Positions 1-13,766 of a stretch of DNA of 64,000 nucleotides are shown piece by piece (within the stretch, counting starts at the first letter, position 1; each line of letters begins with the position of its first letter). Source of the stretch: Oncomelania hupensis (taxonomy: Eukaryota > Mollusca > Gastropoda > Littorinimorpha > Pomatiopsidae); the NCBI GenBank assembly GCA_036898135.1, contig CM072513.1:90191225-90255224 (forward strand), written 5' to 3'. Under the pieces are notes generated by a model. That model was not told the origin of the DNA. It saw only the letters and a list, made by a program, of their open reading frames with translations, and ran no database searches. Made by a program: the position numbers and the translations under genes.

Positions 1-911
1 AAAGGCACGGCAGCTGCAGTGAAGTGCCATCTCGCAGGACCCAAACGCGAGGGAACAAGCCAGTTTCCACTAAACAGACCAACTTGACGCTAGCCGAGTG
101 TCAGAGCTCTATCAAGCATAGGCTGTGTGTAGGCTTATGCCCTCAACAACCTCTGACCCTCAGGTTGGGGTCAGCGTCGCTTTTGGGCCGACTGCCTCTA
201 TAACCTTATTATCAGCCCGAAAGCGGCAATCGGTCTGTTATTTAACAAGGTCTAGATTATACAACTTCAGGGGATACAACGCGGGTGTGTAGGACACCAA
301 TGATATACGTTTCTCGCCTAAAGCGATGGAGCTGGAGTGTATTGACAGAATCATCAATATTATCCTTAGTTGATGCTGTCCTCCAGAGCAAGAGAGAATG
401 ATAAAAAAGGTGTATCCCCCCCCCCTTTTCTGTCTGTACTGTCAATGGTTTGAATCTGTGGATTTGTGCCATAAATACAGATGGTTGTTTTGCCGTGTTC
501 TCAGCTCGTCAATGTATCAGCTGGGCTCGCTGAAAATCAAGAGACCGATTTTCCAAAGCGTAAGAAGACACCTGAATGAAGTCTTCAGGAAAAAAACATC
601 TTCATGCGAAAACTATACCCACAGTTCGGCTGGTCGTAACTGAGATTGGAAAGGAAACTGAAATTTTTGAAGGAGAATTCATTGCTTAAAATAGTTGTTA
701 AATCTATAGTCGCAGTCTTGGTAGTTTTGAACAAGGTAAAAATACGACCTTGTAGCTGAGGAAGACAATGGCGGTAGCATTCGGGGCCAAACTCTCGGGT
801 GCAAATAAAAGTCAAGATAAAAGCATTCCTTCTTTAGGAGCCTATAATAGATCTACTCCATACGGGGAACGGGACATGCTATTAACCCTTTCAACAACAA
901 TCTTTACCAAC
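1..911. other. XDH intron 12 and beyond, no recognised gene
   Basis: No further xanthine dehydrogenase exon could be found left of the donor at 911, so the gene must continue beyond base 1. The stretch holds ordinary non-coding sequence with a C11 run near 416-426. Short open frames on both strands show no family resemblance. Confidence 0.6.
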
Positions 912-1766
912 CTGCTTAGAGAATGGGATGGAAACGGACAGCAGGATCTCTGTAGGCTTCAAGGAGGTTCTCCGATAGCCAGTGAAGAAGCTGGAATCCA
1001 TCACAACATCACGAACATCGCCTTCTGAAATAACAGGGTTGGATTGGATGAGAGGTCTTCTAGTTTGTGCAAGCACGCATTCCATGGCACGGGTTTTAAA
1101 GATCCTGAGGCTCATGTGCCAGACGGGTGAGTGCCGGCTACACCAGCAAGCACTAGGTCCCTCCCTTCTCTCCCACATCGTTCAGGATTATGCCCAGTTG
1201 TCTGGGATGTCTGTGGAAGCACCTAGTGCAACAAGTGGGCGCCTTGGGCTGTCTGAGTTAGATCCTTTATCAGCCAGCGTCTTGAGCAGCTATATACAAA
1301 AACATTAGAACTAAGGAGCAAGTCTGAGAATGTCCCTTCAATGTCAGTGTTGGTCATGTCAGTCAGGTAGGTTGTCAATCCAGTCACCAGTCACTCAAGT
1401 TACCCTTCCAGTCAGTCAGGTTGTCCACCAGCCAAAGAGGTTCACGTTATTTTACCTGTGTTGATGACTCGCAAGACCGCCCCACAGGCCAAGAAAAGAG
1501 GGTTGAGATCAGAGATTGGGCTTGCAGTCATGATGTTGCCTCCCAAGCCCTGCGAACAGATAGGACAACGATTGAATCTTAGGTATAGTTTAACGCACTA
1601 GGTCTCCGATTATTTTATAATTCTTTGTTGGTATGTTGCTGGCTGTCTATTTATTTATTTATTTATTTATTTATATGTTTATTTATTTATTTATTTTTTT
1701 GTTCATTTATTTACTTATTTTATTTATTTATTTATTTATTTATTATTAGTAATACTCTTTTTATTC

Positions 1767-1801
<35 letters not shown>

Positions 1802-1835
1802 CTTCTTCTTCTTCTTATTATTATTATTATTAAAA

Positions 1836-1905
<70 letters not shown>

Positions 1906-3665
1906 GCAACATTTCGGATTTGGTCCCCTGCAAACCAGCGCAGCATCTCCACCACTGCTGCAAACACTCGAGTTTTATGTTCTGTAACATCAAACAGTTC
2001 CACCAATTAATCAATCGATCGATAAATCACTCAATCAATCCAAAGTCCTGAGCAGCTCTTGAGCTGAAAAGGCACTAAGTACACGACCTACTAAATCAAT
2101 GAATAAATATATAGACTAAATTACATTTTCTCCCACGCTGTGAAAAGGTCTCACTCACCAGGTAGATCGTCCATCGCTTTCTTCAGGACGTCGTTCAGGG
2201 TTGACAAAGTGATAGAAGCGCCGAATCGGAAACAGCTTTTTCCCTGCTGCACTACCAGTAGTTCAGGAACATGCGTGACCGCCACTATCACAGGATAGTT
2301 CTGCTTCTTGAATTTAGTCTCGATTCCTGAAAAAACAAAAGTCGGAAAACCACTGGAAATGATGCATAATGCAGTCTTGTATAGCGCGACGTTCAATGAC
2401 AAGAGACATGTTCAATAGGCATACAGAATAAGAACGATTGCGACCCCAAAGAGCAGATATGTTGTATTCTTCAGATAATGTTCCAAATCTGGAAAACAGA
2501 CAAACAATATTAGGTGTGAGATCTTTATTCTGTATAAATTTTGAAATTGGTACTAAACCTACGTTTAAACCATGTACGCTAAGCTGACGTCCAACACTAA
2601 CTAGCGCATTTCTCTTCTGACGTTTAGCACATAAAACGTAATCCACGTGCATCTGTGAAACCAATGATATATGATAGCCGTAAGATTCACCTATGTTGCC
2701 AGAGAGAATAAGATGTCTCTTAACATACAATACCTATTTCAGGGGCATAAGAATGATAAGACGTCTGTTAAGATACAATACCTATTTCTGTGTTGCCAAT
2801 GACGAACTTGCAGTTTGGATGAGTCCTCTTGATATTGAGCAGTTCTCTCAGTGACGTAGGTCTATACCACGTGACCCTTTCGTTCCTGAACTCCAAGGAC
2901 TGGCTGTGCAGTTGTATCCCTTCCGTCTGGGACAAATAGTTTAACATCATAGTGTTATAGATTACACAAAGATACATGCCTGTTGTGTAACATTTGTTAA
3001 CATTGAAGAAATTATAGGCAAATATCCATACGTCCTATGCCTACAGTTTATAACCAATGAATTATCCATGCACATGCTAGACCTAATACTATTACCAATA
3101 ATAAAACTGGATGATATACACGCGCTTTCCCCCCAAATTAACCCAACCAGATGAGGTGCTACAGAAGACTTCTGGGCATTTCCTATACTCATCACATCAC
3201 CAACAACGAAGTCCGACAGACAATCACACAAGCCATTGGACAACACGATGACATGCTCACAGTAGAGAAGAAACGGAAAATCCGTTGGTATGGCCACGTC
3301 ACCAGAGCATCAGGCCTTGCAAAGACCATCATGCAAGGCACGGTACAAGGAGGCAGAAAAAGAATGAGACAGAAAAAGAGGTGGGAGAACAACATTCGAG
3401 AATGGACTGGCTTGACACTGAGCGAAGCCATGAGGGTTGCTGAGGACAGAGAAAGATGGAGTACGCTTGTTAAACGATCATCTGTGGTGCCACAACGACT
3501 TTCGAGTTACGGGACAGGAAAGGATAGGAACCCAACGCTCAAAGCGTTGCGATCTGAAAACAACGTAAAACCCAGCTTACAAAGACCGTCGACCGCTGAC
3601 TGGCGTCTATGCTGCGTCGTTGCTTAATATACTAACGACGACCTGTCAGGGTGAAGGACTAAAAT

Positions 3666-3719
<54 letters not shown>

Positions 3720-4752
3720 GGGTGGATGACAACAGACAAACACACGGACAGAGGCAGGCACAAACACAGATATAGACCTTAAAAAAAAAAAAAAAAAAAA
3801 AGTCATCCATGAAATGCATCACCGTATTCTACTCCATAAACCAATTTCGTACACATGAATAGGTTTACCTTCAAGAAAGGTGGGAAAATGGGTTCCTGGG
3901 TCGGATCGTAGAGGGAGTGCTCCGGACTGTCGCCATTGTGTTGCCCATTTGAACCGTTCATTCCGTTAACGATGCCGTTTGTACCGTTGGTCCCGTTCGT
4001 TCCATTAGCAACGCCGTTCCTGTTCATACAGCAGTTATCTCCCATGCCGCACCCTCTCTAGTCCAGAAAGAAAGAAAGAAGAACATTAAGTTCCTTTACC
4101 GAGTTGTTGATTCCAACTATCAGTCTGCTGTTTAGCAAGTTGCTTCCCTTTGATCGTATGAAATTCCGTGGCTAGAGAGAGAGAGAGAGAGAGAGAGAGA
4201 GGGCGAGAGCGCGCATTACCATAGTAACCTTACCGCACCTATCTAAATGTACATTGTCGCATGATCTCTAAACGCTGGAGCCGGCCTCCATGTTGTTTGC
4301 ACCTTGTTCTGATGTGGCTATGGAATAAAATACTTCCTCAGTTAAACCTGAGGCAGTTCTGTTATGTTGTGGGTGTTTGATCTACCCAAACGCTGCCTAC
4401 ATCCGGTAACAATATGTAACCCAAACAGAACATTTCCGGTAGGGGGGCGAACTTTTGTCATTTAGGTACGAGACTTCACAGACCACCGTAGGTTTTCTTC
4501 GCGATCCGGTTACTCCGGTTTCTTTCCTCCTTTCAGTAATATTGGATGCAGTCTATTTTTTAAAAAATTCAAAGAATAAAATTTGATTTCCTTTCCGTCT
4601 AATAATAACGACTTGCCTTTTACACCACATGTTTGAGTGATGAATGTTGTGTTTGTTGTATGTAGGAATGTCTGTAACATGTGAGCGTATATGTTGGTTA
4701 CAGATCTCCGCGCTTGGAGTCTGATTTAGGACCAAGGCGCGCGTACAGCATC

Positions 4753-4816
<64 letters not shown>

Positions 4817-7540
4817 AACATTAAACTATATGTGCACTAAACTGCATAGCGAATTTAGTCTACTACTAGTTGGATGAGTCCTCTTGATGCCACTGATGAG
4901 GAGAAAGTGCAATTTGAGCGCATCGTAAAACACGCGTCCAGAGTTATCGGGTGCGAACTTCCATCTGTCGCCTCGATCTACAACACGCGCTTGGTCCGTA
5001 GAGCTAGAAACATCACAGCTGACCCCTCACACCCAGCCGGCCATCTGTTCGATCTCCTCCCGTCCGGCAGGCGCTTCAGAGCCCTCAAAACCAGAACAAA
5101 CCGTTTTAGATATTCTTTTTTTCCAGAGGCTGCTCTCGCTTTAAATTCCTTATAATGTTAAATTCATAATGCGATAACTGACGTCACGTCATAATCCACT
5201 GGCACCTACTTGTTTATTTTTACTATTTGTTGTTTGCGTGTGTATGTGTGCACGCTTGATCAGTATTTTATTAGCTGGTAAACGTGTGTTTGCATGTATG
5301 TTTTATGAATGTTACTGCCACATCGCAACATATTCCATGTGCATGTTTTATGTCAATTTGGCCAATAAACTTCGTTGAGTTTAGTTGAGTTAAAGGTCGT
5401 CATGCCTACACTGACGACAGTCTTAGTGACAGGCCTTTTGCACAGCTTTTGTTAACCATAAGAGAACTGACCTTGGTAAATGGTCTGTATCCGTCAATGA
5501 TGCCTCTATATCCAGTACAACGGCAAAGGTTTCCTGGACAGAAACAAGAAGTACAACAAAATTACTTCACAAAAGATTTAAAACACAGGCATGTGAGCAT
5601 ATCGGTATGTGAGCGGAAGTCTTTCACTATTAAAATAATAGTAGGTATAGACTCTTGCTCAAATTCTGCATGATACCATCGCCTTTGATTTAGAACTACC
5701 TACGAATACCAAATACTAAAACTTTATTATCTCAATGAGAAATTGAATTTACAAGTCGAGTTCATCATGGTCAAGCTTAAAATAATCATGTTCTTGATCT
5801 TACCGAGCAAACATGTCGTCAACGCCGAAAACCACTTTATCGGTACAACTTTCATCGAATGGCCGATACAAAGGGTCATATTCTGATGAGTGGCTTTGCA
5901 TTTTCCAGCATGGGCCTAAATATTTATCCTTTAATAGTCTGATGCTGTAACCCTAGGTCTAGTTTATGCACGGACTCATTCGCTCCGCACGGAATTTAAA
6001 GATCCTGACCCTCATGTCCTAGACGAGCGAGTGGCAGCCACATAAATACGCCCTGCAAGTATTAGGTCCTTTTTTTTTCTCTCCCCATTTTCCGCGGGCC
6101 CAGGACTGTGCTCAATTGTCCGAGGCGCCAGACGATGGGCTAAGGCAGCAAGTGCGCTCCTCGAGCGGCTTGAGACAGATCCTATATCAGGCCAGCGCCT
6201 GAGCTGGAAAAGCGCTTTATAGGAACGATAACATTTTTATTATTTTTTTTAAATCCGTACCATCAAAGGCCACCTCTAACTGCTGGGCGCTGGGTACGGG
6301 GTGGTTCCTTAGCAACGTGTACATTGACATGACGAAGCCAGGGGTGCAGAACCCGCACTGTGAACCGTGAGCTGCTGCCAGACGCTCCTGCAAACCGCAA
6401 CAACATAAAGCTGCATGATTTAAGCAACACAGTGTAACCTGCTACAATAGAAGAAGGGTATAGAAGTGAGCGCCTCGTCGGCTTGTGTTAGGTCCTGTAT
6501 CGACCAGCGCCTTAAGCAGTTCTTGAGCTGGAAAAGCACTATATAAGAACGACTAAATAAGAACAGTGAAGTTGTTTTTTTTAATTTTAAAAACTTAATC
6601 TTTATTATAAAGCGCTTTTCCAACTCCATAGCTGCTCAAGGAGCATGCCGATACACGATCACCCCCGTTGGCGAACTTGTTTTTTCCAACCTAGTTCCAG
6701 TCACTTTCCCGAAAAAGGCAATTACCGAAGTCGAACGAAGCTCTCGGAGTCGAGCGAAGCTATCCGATGTTTTACGAACGAATGCTGGCAGGACTACGTG
6801 AAACCACAGGCTGGGAATTCTCGTCTTTCGTAGGCCTCAATTACATACTATACTACGTACGTATTTAGGAGTTTACAAAGACAAAAGAAAAGACTTCAGA
6901 GCCTGTGGTGAGACATCCGTGCATAAAAATAGCCGCTGCTAGATCTAATTCTATTTCGATCTGCACAGCTTCAAGCTCAAGTCGAGATTTGCATTTTGAA
7001 GCAGTTAGTATTATTATTATTATTTTATGATGAATAATATACTGACACAATTAGTAATAAGGAGTAAAAGTAATACATAACACATTACGCACACATACAA
7101 CGATTTCACATCTATATCAACAATAAAACCATGACAAAACTTCAAAGCGCAATGGATACGTTGATGTCCCTTCAGCACAAGGCAAAGCAAGCTTATAATG
7201 GTCTCAAAAAACAGTGACACTTTTATTGCAAGCACCAAAGCAATTATTTATTTAACTAATATTATTCTTTTTAACTGATACAGTAAATTTTTTATATGTA
7301 TTTCAATGATATGTATTTTAATGAGAAACACGTATTAAAAAAATGTTGCGTGGCAGGCGGAAATTTCCATAAATCATCTGAAAACTTTGGTAAATCTATA
7401 AGAAAATATAACCAGTAACACCATCTGAATATTTCGGGTTACACCCAACTTCAGCCAAAACGAACAAAACGTCACTGACCATATTTACACCATTGAGCAC
7501 GCACAGCAGCACACTATTCTTTCTTTTTTTTAAAGTAGGA

Positions 7541-7615
<75 letters not shown>

Positions 7616-7661
7616 CCCAAACAAAACAAATAAATAAATTAAAGATTTAACTAAATAACAA

Positions 7662-7741
<80 letters not shown>

Positions 7742-9966
7742 GCGAAGTTGTGGTCTCGATTTTGTGGTCCTGATTCGGCTCTTTGCAGTCCGCTGGACTC
7801 TGTAAGCAATGAATAACTAATAAGCTTTTAATTTAACTCTGATCTCGAGATGTCTTGATTTTGTGGTTCTGATTCGGCTCCTTGCAGTCCGCTGGACCTT
7901 GTAAGCAATGAATAACTAACTATTAATGTAACTCTGATCTCGAGTTATAAAAAAAAAATTCGCTTAGCCTACTCGTCCTTCTCCGGAAATTTCAAGATTC
8001 GAATATTATAAAGTATAGGCCTAAATATTATTAATTAGAATAGATATAGTTTATACATTTATTTACGTATAAAACAAACAATACAGATCTAATAATTATA
8101 TTCAGCTAGTGAGCTTCTTCGCTGCGCGGAGACTGACTTATAATATAATAATGTAGATTAAGCCTATGTATACTGTATAACAGTGTCTACTTGGTTCTAG
8201 GCAGGAAATGGGCAATGCTATTATTAGCCTTTACTGCTGAGAACTAACAAAATGCAAATCAAGGAACGCAACTATTAAATATGGTCGATAATAATTGTCC
8301 TCATATTATGCTCATATTAACAAAGTATACCGTTGCGAAATGCTAAATCTGTGTAAATCGAACAGAATTAGAAGCAGCAGCGATCATTTTTAATGTCAGC
8401 TAGTCGTAGTCATGCAAGCATTATTTCGTAACACATCGGAGAGCTTCGTTCAACTTCGGTGATTGCCTTTTTGGGCGAATGACTGGAACTAGGTTGGAAA
8501 AAACAAGTTTGCCCCCCGTTGGGGTGCCAAGGGTTCCAGTATAAATAGTATCCCCACTTTCTGGAAATTTAGTGCTTTAAATTCCCACTGTCGCTGTCTT
8601 TCTCATTTGCTCTTTCTCATTCCTGCTCTGTTCTATCAATCTGCTATACTATCTTCTTCTTCACTAGACCAGTCATCTACCTTTTTTCTTGAAAACTCTT
8701 CCGGGGCGAGACTCTTTATTTGTGTATGAGGTCTGTTGGATCAGCTTGGGAGTATTGGACGCTTTCTGCCAGGTGGTCACTAGGGCTTCCTATGATATTA
8801 TTATTTAGCAATGTGGGCATTTTATATGTATGTGTTTTGTTGATAATTTATAATGATGTTTGTTTTCTATTTTGTTTTTGTAAACGGGGGTTCGATAAAT
8901 TAGAGTACAGCCTCAGCGTCCCCTGCGTGGGATGTCTTTATTGTAAAGTGACTGGCTGGTGAAGAGTATTCAGTTTTACCACTAGGGTTGTTTCAACAGA
9001 TCTTTTATGCGGATCAGGGGTTGTCCGGTCCTGATTTGGCTTGGAAGAGTCCGCTGGACCTAAAGCAATAATCATGTAATGTAATGTAATGTGATACAGG
9101 ATCTAACTCAAGTGAGCCAAGGCGCCCACTTGCAACCTTTGGGCGCATAGGCGGACGCCCGACGACTGAGCACAATCCTGGGGATGGGGGGAAGGGACCT
9201 AGTGCGCCCGGAGTGTATTTGTATAGCCGGCACTCGCCCCTCTAGAACATGAGCGTCAGGATCTTTAAAGTCCTTGCTATGGAATGCATGCGGGCACAGA
9301 CTAGGTCTCGGTTTATACTCTCATCCGTAGGAGTAGTTCAACGTCTACACCCACCATTGGCGACATGGCAGACAGGGATAACCGTTCCATGGAAGATGGA
9401 GAGGGACCTATCAGGGACCTATCTGCAATGTAGACCTATGTAATTAAAACAAAAAATGGGATGGTGAGGAGGTTAAGAAACAAAAATAATACGTCTGTTT
9501 ACGGTAACATAGAAAAAAAGATAGGGTCGGTAGATCGGCTTCTTTTCCTTTCTTTCTTTCACCACCTTGGGTGCAATATTTTTGTTTTTTTCAATTTTTT
9601 TTACCAGCCGATCCCAACAAAAGTTTAGAGTCCGGTCAAAAAATTAAGGTCGGTCGGCATACCGTAAACAGTTTTTTTTTGCCTAATAAAGATACCGTCA
9701 TAGATTTCGCTTCACGCTTTTCAGTCTTAACATAATTTTCATCCTACCTGGACAGGGTGAAGCCTGGTGTTGACGCTCCCGATGCCTTCCACAGTGGTCA
9801 CAGCAAGGCCATGCAAGGAGCACAGAGGTGCCAGGCAAGCATTCACACTGTAGTGGCTGAAATGAGTGAAAAGGATTTCGGAAAACGAACGAACATCAAT
9901 ATTTTGACAAGAGAGGAAGAAATCAGCATTACCTTCACCAAGCTGACCCCGACAAAAGAGAGGCCT

Positions 9967-10025
<59 letters not shown>

Positions 10026-10393
10026 CATACACACTTGGGTATTTATTTATTTAATCACTTTTAAATCGCGCTTTTCCAACTCAAGAGCCGTTCAAGGCGC
10101 AGTCTGATACAGGATCTAACTCAAACCGCCCGGGGCGCCCACTTGCAGCTTTTGGGCGCATAGTCTGACGCCCAGACGACTGAGCACAATCCGGCTACCG
10201 AGATTGGGGAGAAGGGATCTAGTGCGTCCTGGGTATATTTGTGTAGCCGGCACTCACACGTGTAGGACATGAGCACCGGGATTTCTAAAGTCCATGCGAT
10301 AGAATGCCTGCGCAGACTAGACCTCGGTTTATACTCTTATCCGAAGGATTACAGTAAAATAAAAACGTCTACCTTTATCTGAACACAAGTAAC

Positions 10394-10475
<82 letters not shown>

Positions 10476-12249
10476 GAGGCTATTACTCGATTTTTCATCA
10501 ATCGAACTTTAAGCTCGGCGATCTGAAGAGATCGCTATTACAGAAGTTGGAATATAAACCTATTTAATTTTTGACATTTTTAGATTAACTGTATCTAATA
10601 CCATCATTGAAGGGAGGGAGGAAACCGGAGAACCCAGAGAAAACACTCGGTGTCCTGAAAACTTGTACCTAAGTCAGGTAAATTCGTCCCACGCTGGGTT
10701 CGAAACCGCGACTTTCGACATAGGAAACCAGCTCACTATCAATTATGCTACAAGGCCACCCCGTTATAAGTTGGTAACGTTAGTAGATGTTAACGTTATA
10801 AGTTGGTAACGTTAGTAGCTGATAACGTTAGAAGTTGATAACGTTAGTAGATGTTAACGTTATAAGTTGGTAACGTTAGTAGCTGATAACGTTATAAGTT
10901 GATAACGTTAGTAGATGTTAACGTTATAAGTTGGTAACGTTAGTAGCTGATAACGTTAGAAGTTGATAACGTTAGTAGATGTTAACGTTAGAAGTTGGTA
11001 ACGTTCGTAGATGTTAACGTTAGAAGTTGGTAACGTTAGTAGCTGATAACTTTAGAAGTTGATAACGTTAGTAGATGTTAACGATAGAAGTTGTTGACGT
11101 TAGTAGATGTTAACGTTAGACGTTGATAACGTTAGTAGCTGATAACGTTAGAAGTTGATAACGTTAGTAGACGTTAACGTTAGAAGTTGATAACGTTAGT
11201 AGCTGATGATGTTAGAAGTTAATAACGTTAGAAGTTGATAACGTTAGTAGATGTTAGCGTTAGAAGTTGATAACGTTAGAAGTTGGTAACGTTAGTAGAT
11301 GTTAATGTTAGAAGTTGATAACGCTAGTAGCTGATAACGTTAAAAGTTGGTAACGTTAGTAGCTGATAACGTTAGAAGTTAATAACGTTAGAAGTTGATA
11401 ACGTTAGTAGATGTTAACGTTAAAAGTTGATAACGTTGGAAGTTGGTAACGTTAGTAGATGTTAATGTTAGAAGTTGATAACGTTAGTAGCTGATAACGT
11501 TAGAAGTTGATAACGTTAGTAGATGTTAACGTTTGAAGTTGGTAACGTTAGTAGGTGTTAACGTTAGAAATTGATAACGTTAGTAGCTGATAACATTAGA
11601 AGTTGATAACGTTAGTAGATGTTAACGTTAGAAGTTGATAACGTTAGACGTTGATAACGTTATAAGTTGATAACGTTATAAGTTGATAACGTTTTAAGTT
11701 GATAACGTTAGAAGATGATAACGCTAGAAGATGATAACGTTATAAGTTGATAACGTTAGAAGTTAATAACATTAGAAGATGACAAAGTTAGAGGATTATA
11801 AAGTTAGAAGATGATAACTTTTGAAGATGATAAAGTTTGAAGTTGATAACGTTAGAAGATGATAACTTTAGAAGATGATAACGTAGACGTTGATAACGTT
11901 AGAAGATGATAGGTAGTAGCTTGAATAACTCATTTCGTCTTCAATTTACCAGAGATTTCATAAAGGGATCCATTATAAAAAGTCTCTGACTTTACCAGTC
12001 TTGTGATCATGCCTTTTGTGTGGAAGACCAAGAAAAAGAAGTAGCAAAATGAAAATTTCAAATTGCATTGCATATTTTTTGGGGTGGTAAATCAACGCTA
12101 CACAATTCCGAGGTCCTAACATTATACAGTCATAAACTGGCTTCTGCGGCTTACCCGTCGACCAACATCTAGACGTGAATCCAGATCAAGAGTAGTCGAT
12201 GTCGACGATGACGACAACGATGGCGACGACAACGAAAAAGAGGATGATA

Positions 12250-12295
<46 letters not shown>

Positions 12296-12308
12296 CGATG
12301 ATGATGAC

Positions 12309-12370
<62 letters not shown>

Positions 12371-13709
12371 CGACCGCGACGATGATGATGATGATGACGA
12401 CGACGACCGCGACGATTTATAATGACTAACTTACCGTATGTTGTCGTCGCCTGGTCGATAGCTGGACACCATGACGGTACAGGCACCACAACCTCCTTCA
12501 CCACACCCCAGCTTTGTACCCGTAAGACGCACTGACCAATGAGTCAAGGTTCAAACCTCGGAAATTCCATCAAAGCTATGTTTACGAGGTTTTTGTTTGT
12601 TTGTGTGGTTTTTTTTTTAAATTCATTTTGTATTTTTGTTGTACATTTAGTTCTTATTTTATTATTATATTTGTATGCTTATATTTTGTTCGATTAATGA
12701 AGTATATTCATAGTATTATCAAGCCCACATGCTTCTGTGTCCAGACGACATATTTAATTTATGTTTCTCCGAATATTATTTACTTTCGACTCGGGCAACG
12801 TCTCGGGGATTTTCTCCGGGTACTCCGGTTTGCTCCCCCAGCAAAAACCTTTTTTTAAAACAACTAATATTAGGTAGGTTGGATTTGGGCACGCCACAGG
12901 CTGCGGCTACGCCTTTACCAGGGGTAGGCGGCCCAGAATTTCCCAATAAAAATGGACAATAAAGCGTCAAAAACATCAAAATCAAAATCAAATTAACTCC
13001 TGCAAAAACACTATTTTGAATCTGGCTAATGAGCAAAAGGATACTGTGACGTCGCATATACCACAGAAGCGTCATTTCCGGATCCGGGTTGCTCACCTCC
13101 ACCTGTGGGTAATTGAAAAATACTTTAGCATAATTTTATCGAAGTGGACTGAATGGAGAAATTTATCTGAATAATCAACAAGTCAGTCTGTCATGAAAAA
13201 AAAAGTATTAGATTAAGTACAAAACAACAGAAACAATGAGTATTTTGGCTCTTCCGTGTTATGCAAACGATGTTTACATGTTTAATGTAAGTATTCACTA
13301 TTATTATAGCTTTCTAATAGTCTTAGAGCGCTTCCCCAGCTTAAGATCTACTCAAGGCGTGGCCGATACAGGATCTAACTCAAGCAGCCCAAGGTGCCCA
13401 CTTGCTGAATAGGTGTATCGTCTGACGCCCAGACAACTGAGCATAATAGATCCTTTGCAATCACACTTATTTACCCACTAAGTCAATCCATGATTCATTG
13501 ATATTTATTATACAATACAATACAACTTTACTCTCCGATGCAAACCAGAAATTTGCCTTTGGTACACCATCCATGCATGCAACAACACAAATAAGGACCA
13601 AAACGTCACAAAGTTAAGATCTGCCCACATGCAACCATCATCATACACACATACATTAAAATTCTACGCACAGCACTAAAACGTAAAATGCCATCTTTAA
13701 CACACAGAC

Positions 13710-13766
<57 letters not shown>

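Larger units (their letters stand above)
6663..8511. repeat. Inverted repeat pair within XDH intron 4
   Basis: Positions 6663-6803 and 8407-8511 are reverse complements with a few mismatches. Each includes TTGTTTTTTCCAACCTAGTT or its complement, and a GAAGCTCTC/GAGAGCTTC block. The right arm runs directly into the family A copy at 8512. The 1.6 kb between them holds microsatellites and family A scraps. Confidence 0.75.

Noticed and set aside
891..1178. 95-codon minus-strand frame as a single protein
   Set aside because: Only 912-1024 is coding (XDH exon 12); the part above 1024 is family B repeat sequence beyond a good splice acceptor.
10620..10762. Possible functional tRNA gene
   Set aside because: A- and B-box-like segments are present, but the head is degraded, cannot form a full cloverleaf by eye, and continues into a SINE body.
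10770..11925. CRISPR-like regular array
   Set aside because: Units are only 15-17 bp and contiguous with no unique spacers, in an intron of an animal gene; it is a minisatellite.
12169..12504. His-rich open frame on the minus strand
   Set aside because: The His run is the translated (ATC)n intron array. The real coding part at 12435-12531 is XDH exon 3 in another frame.
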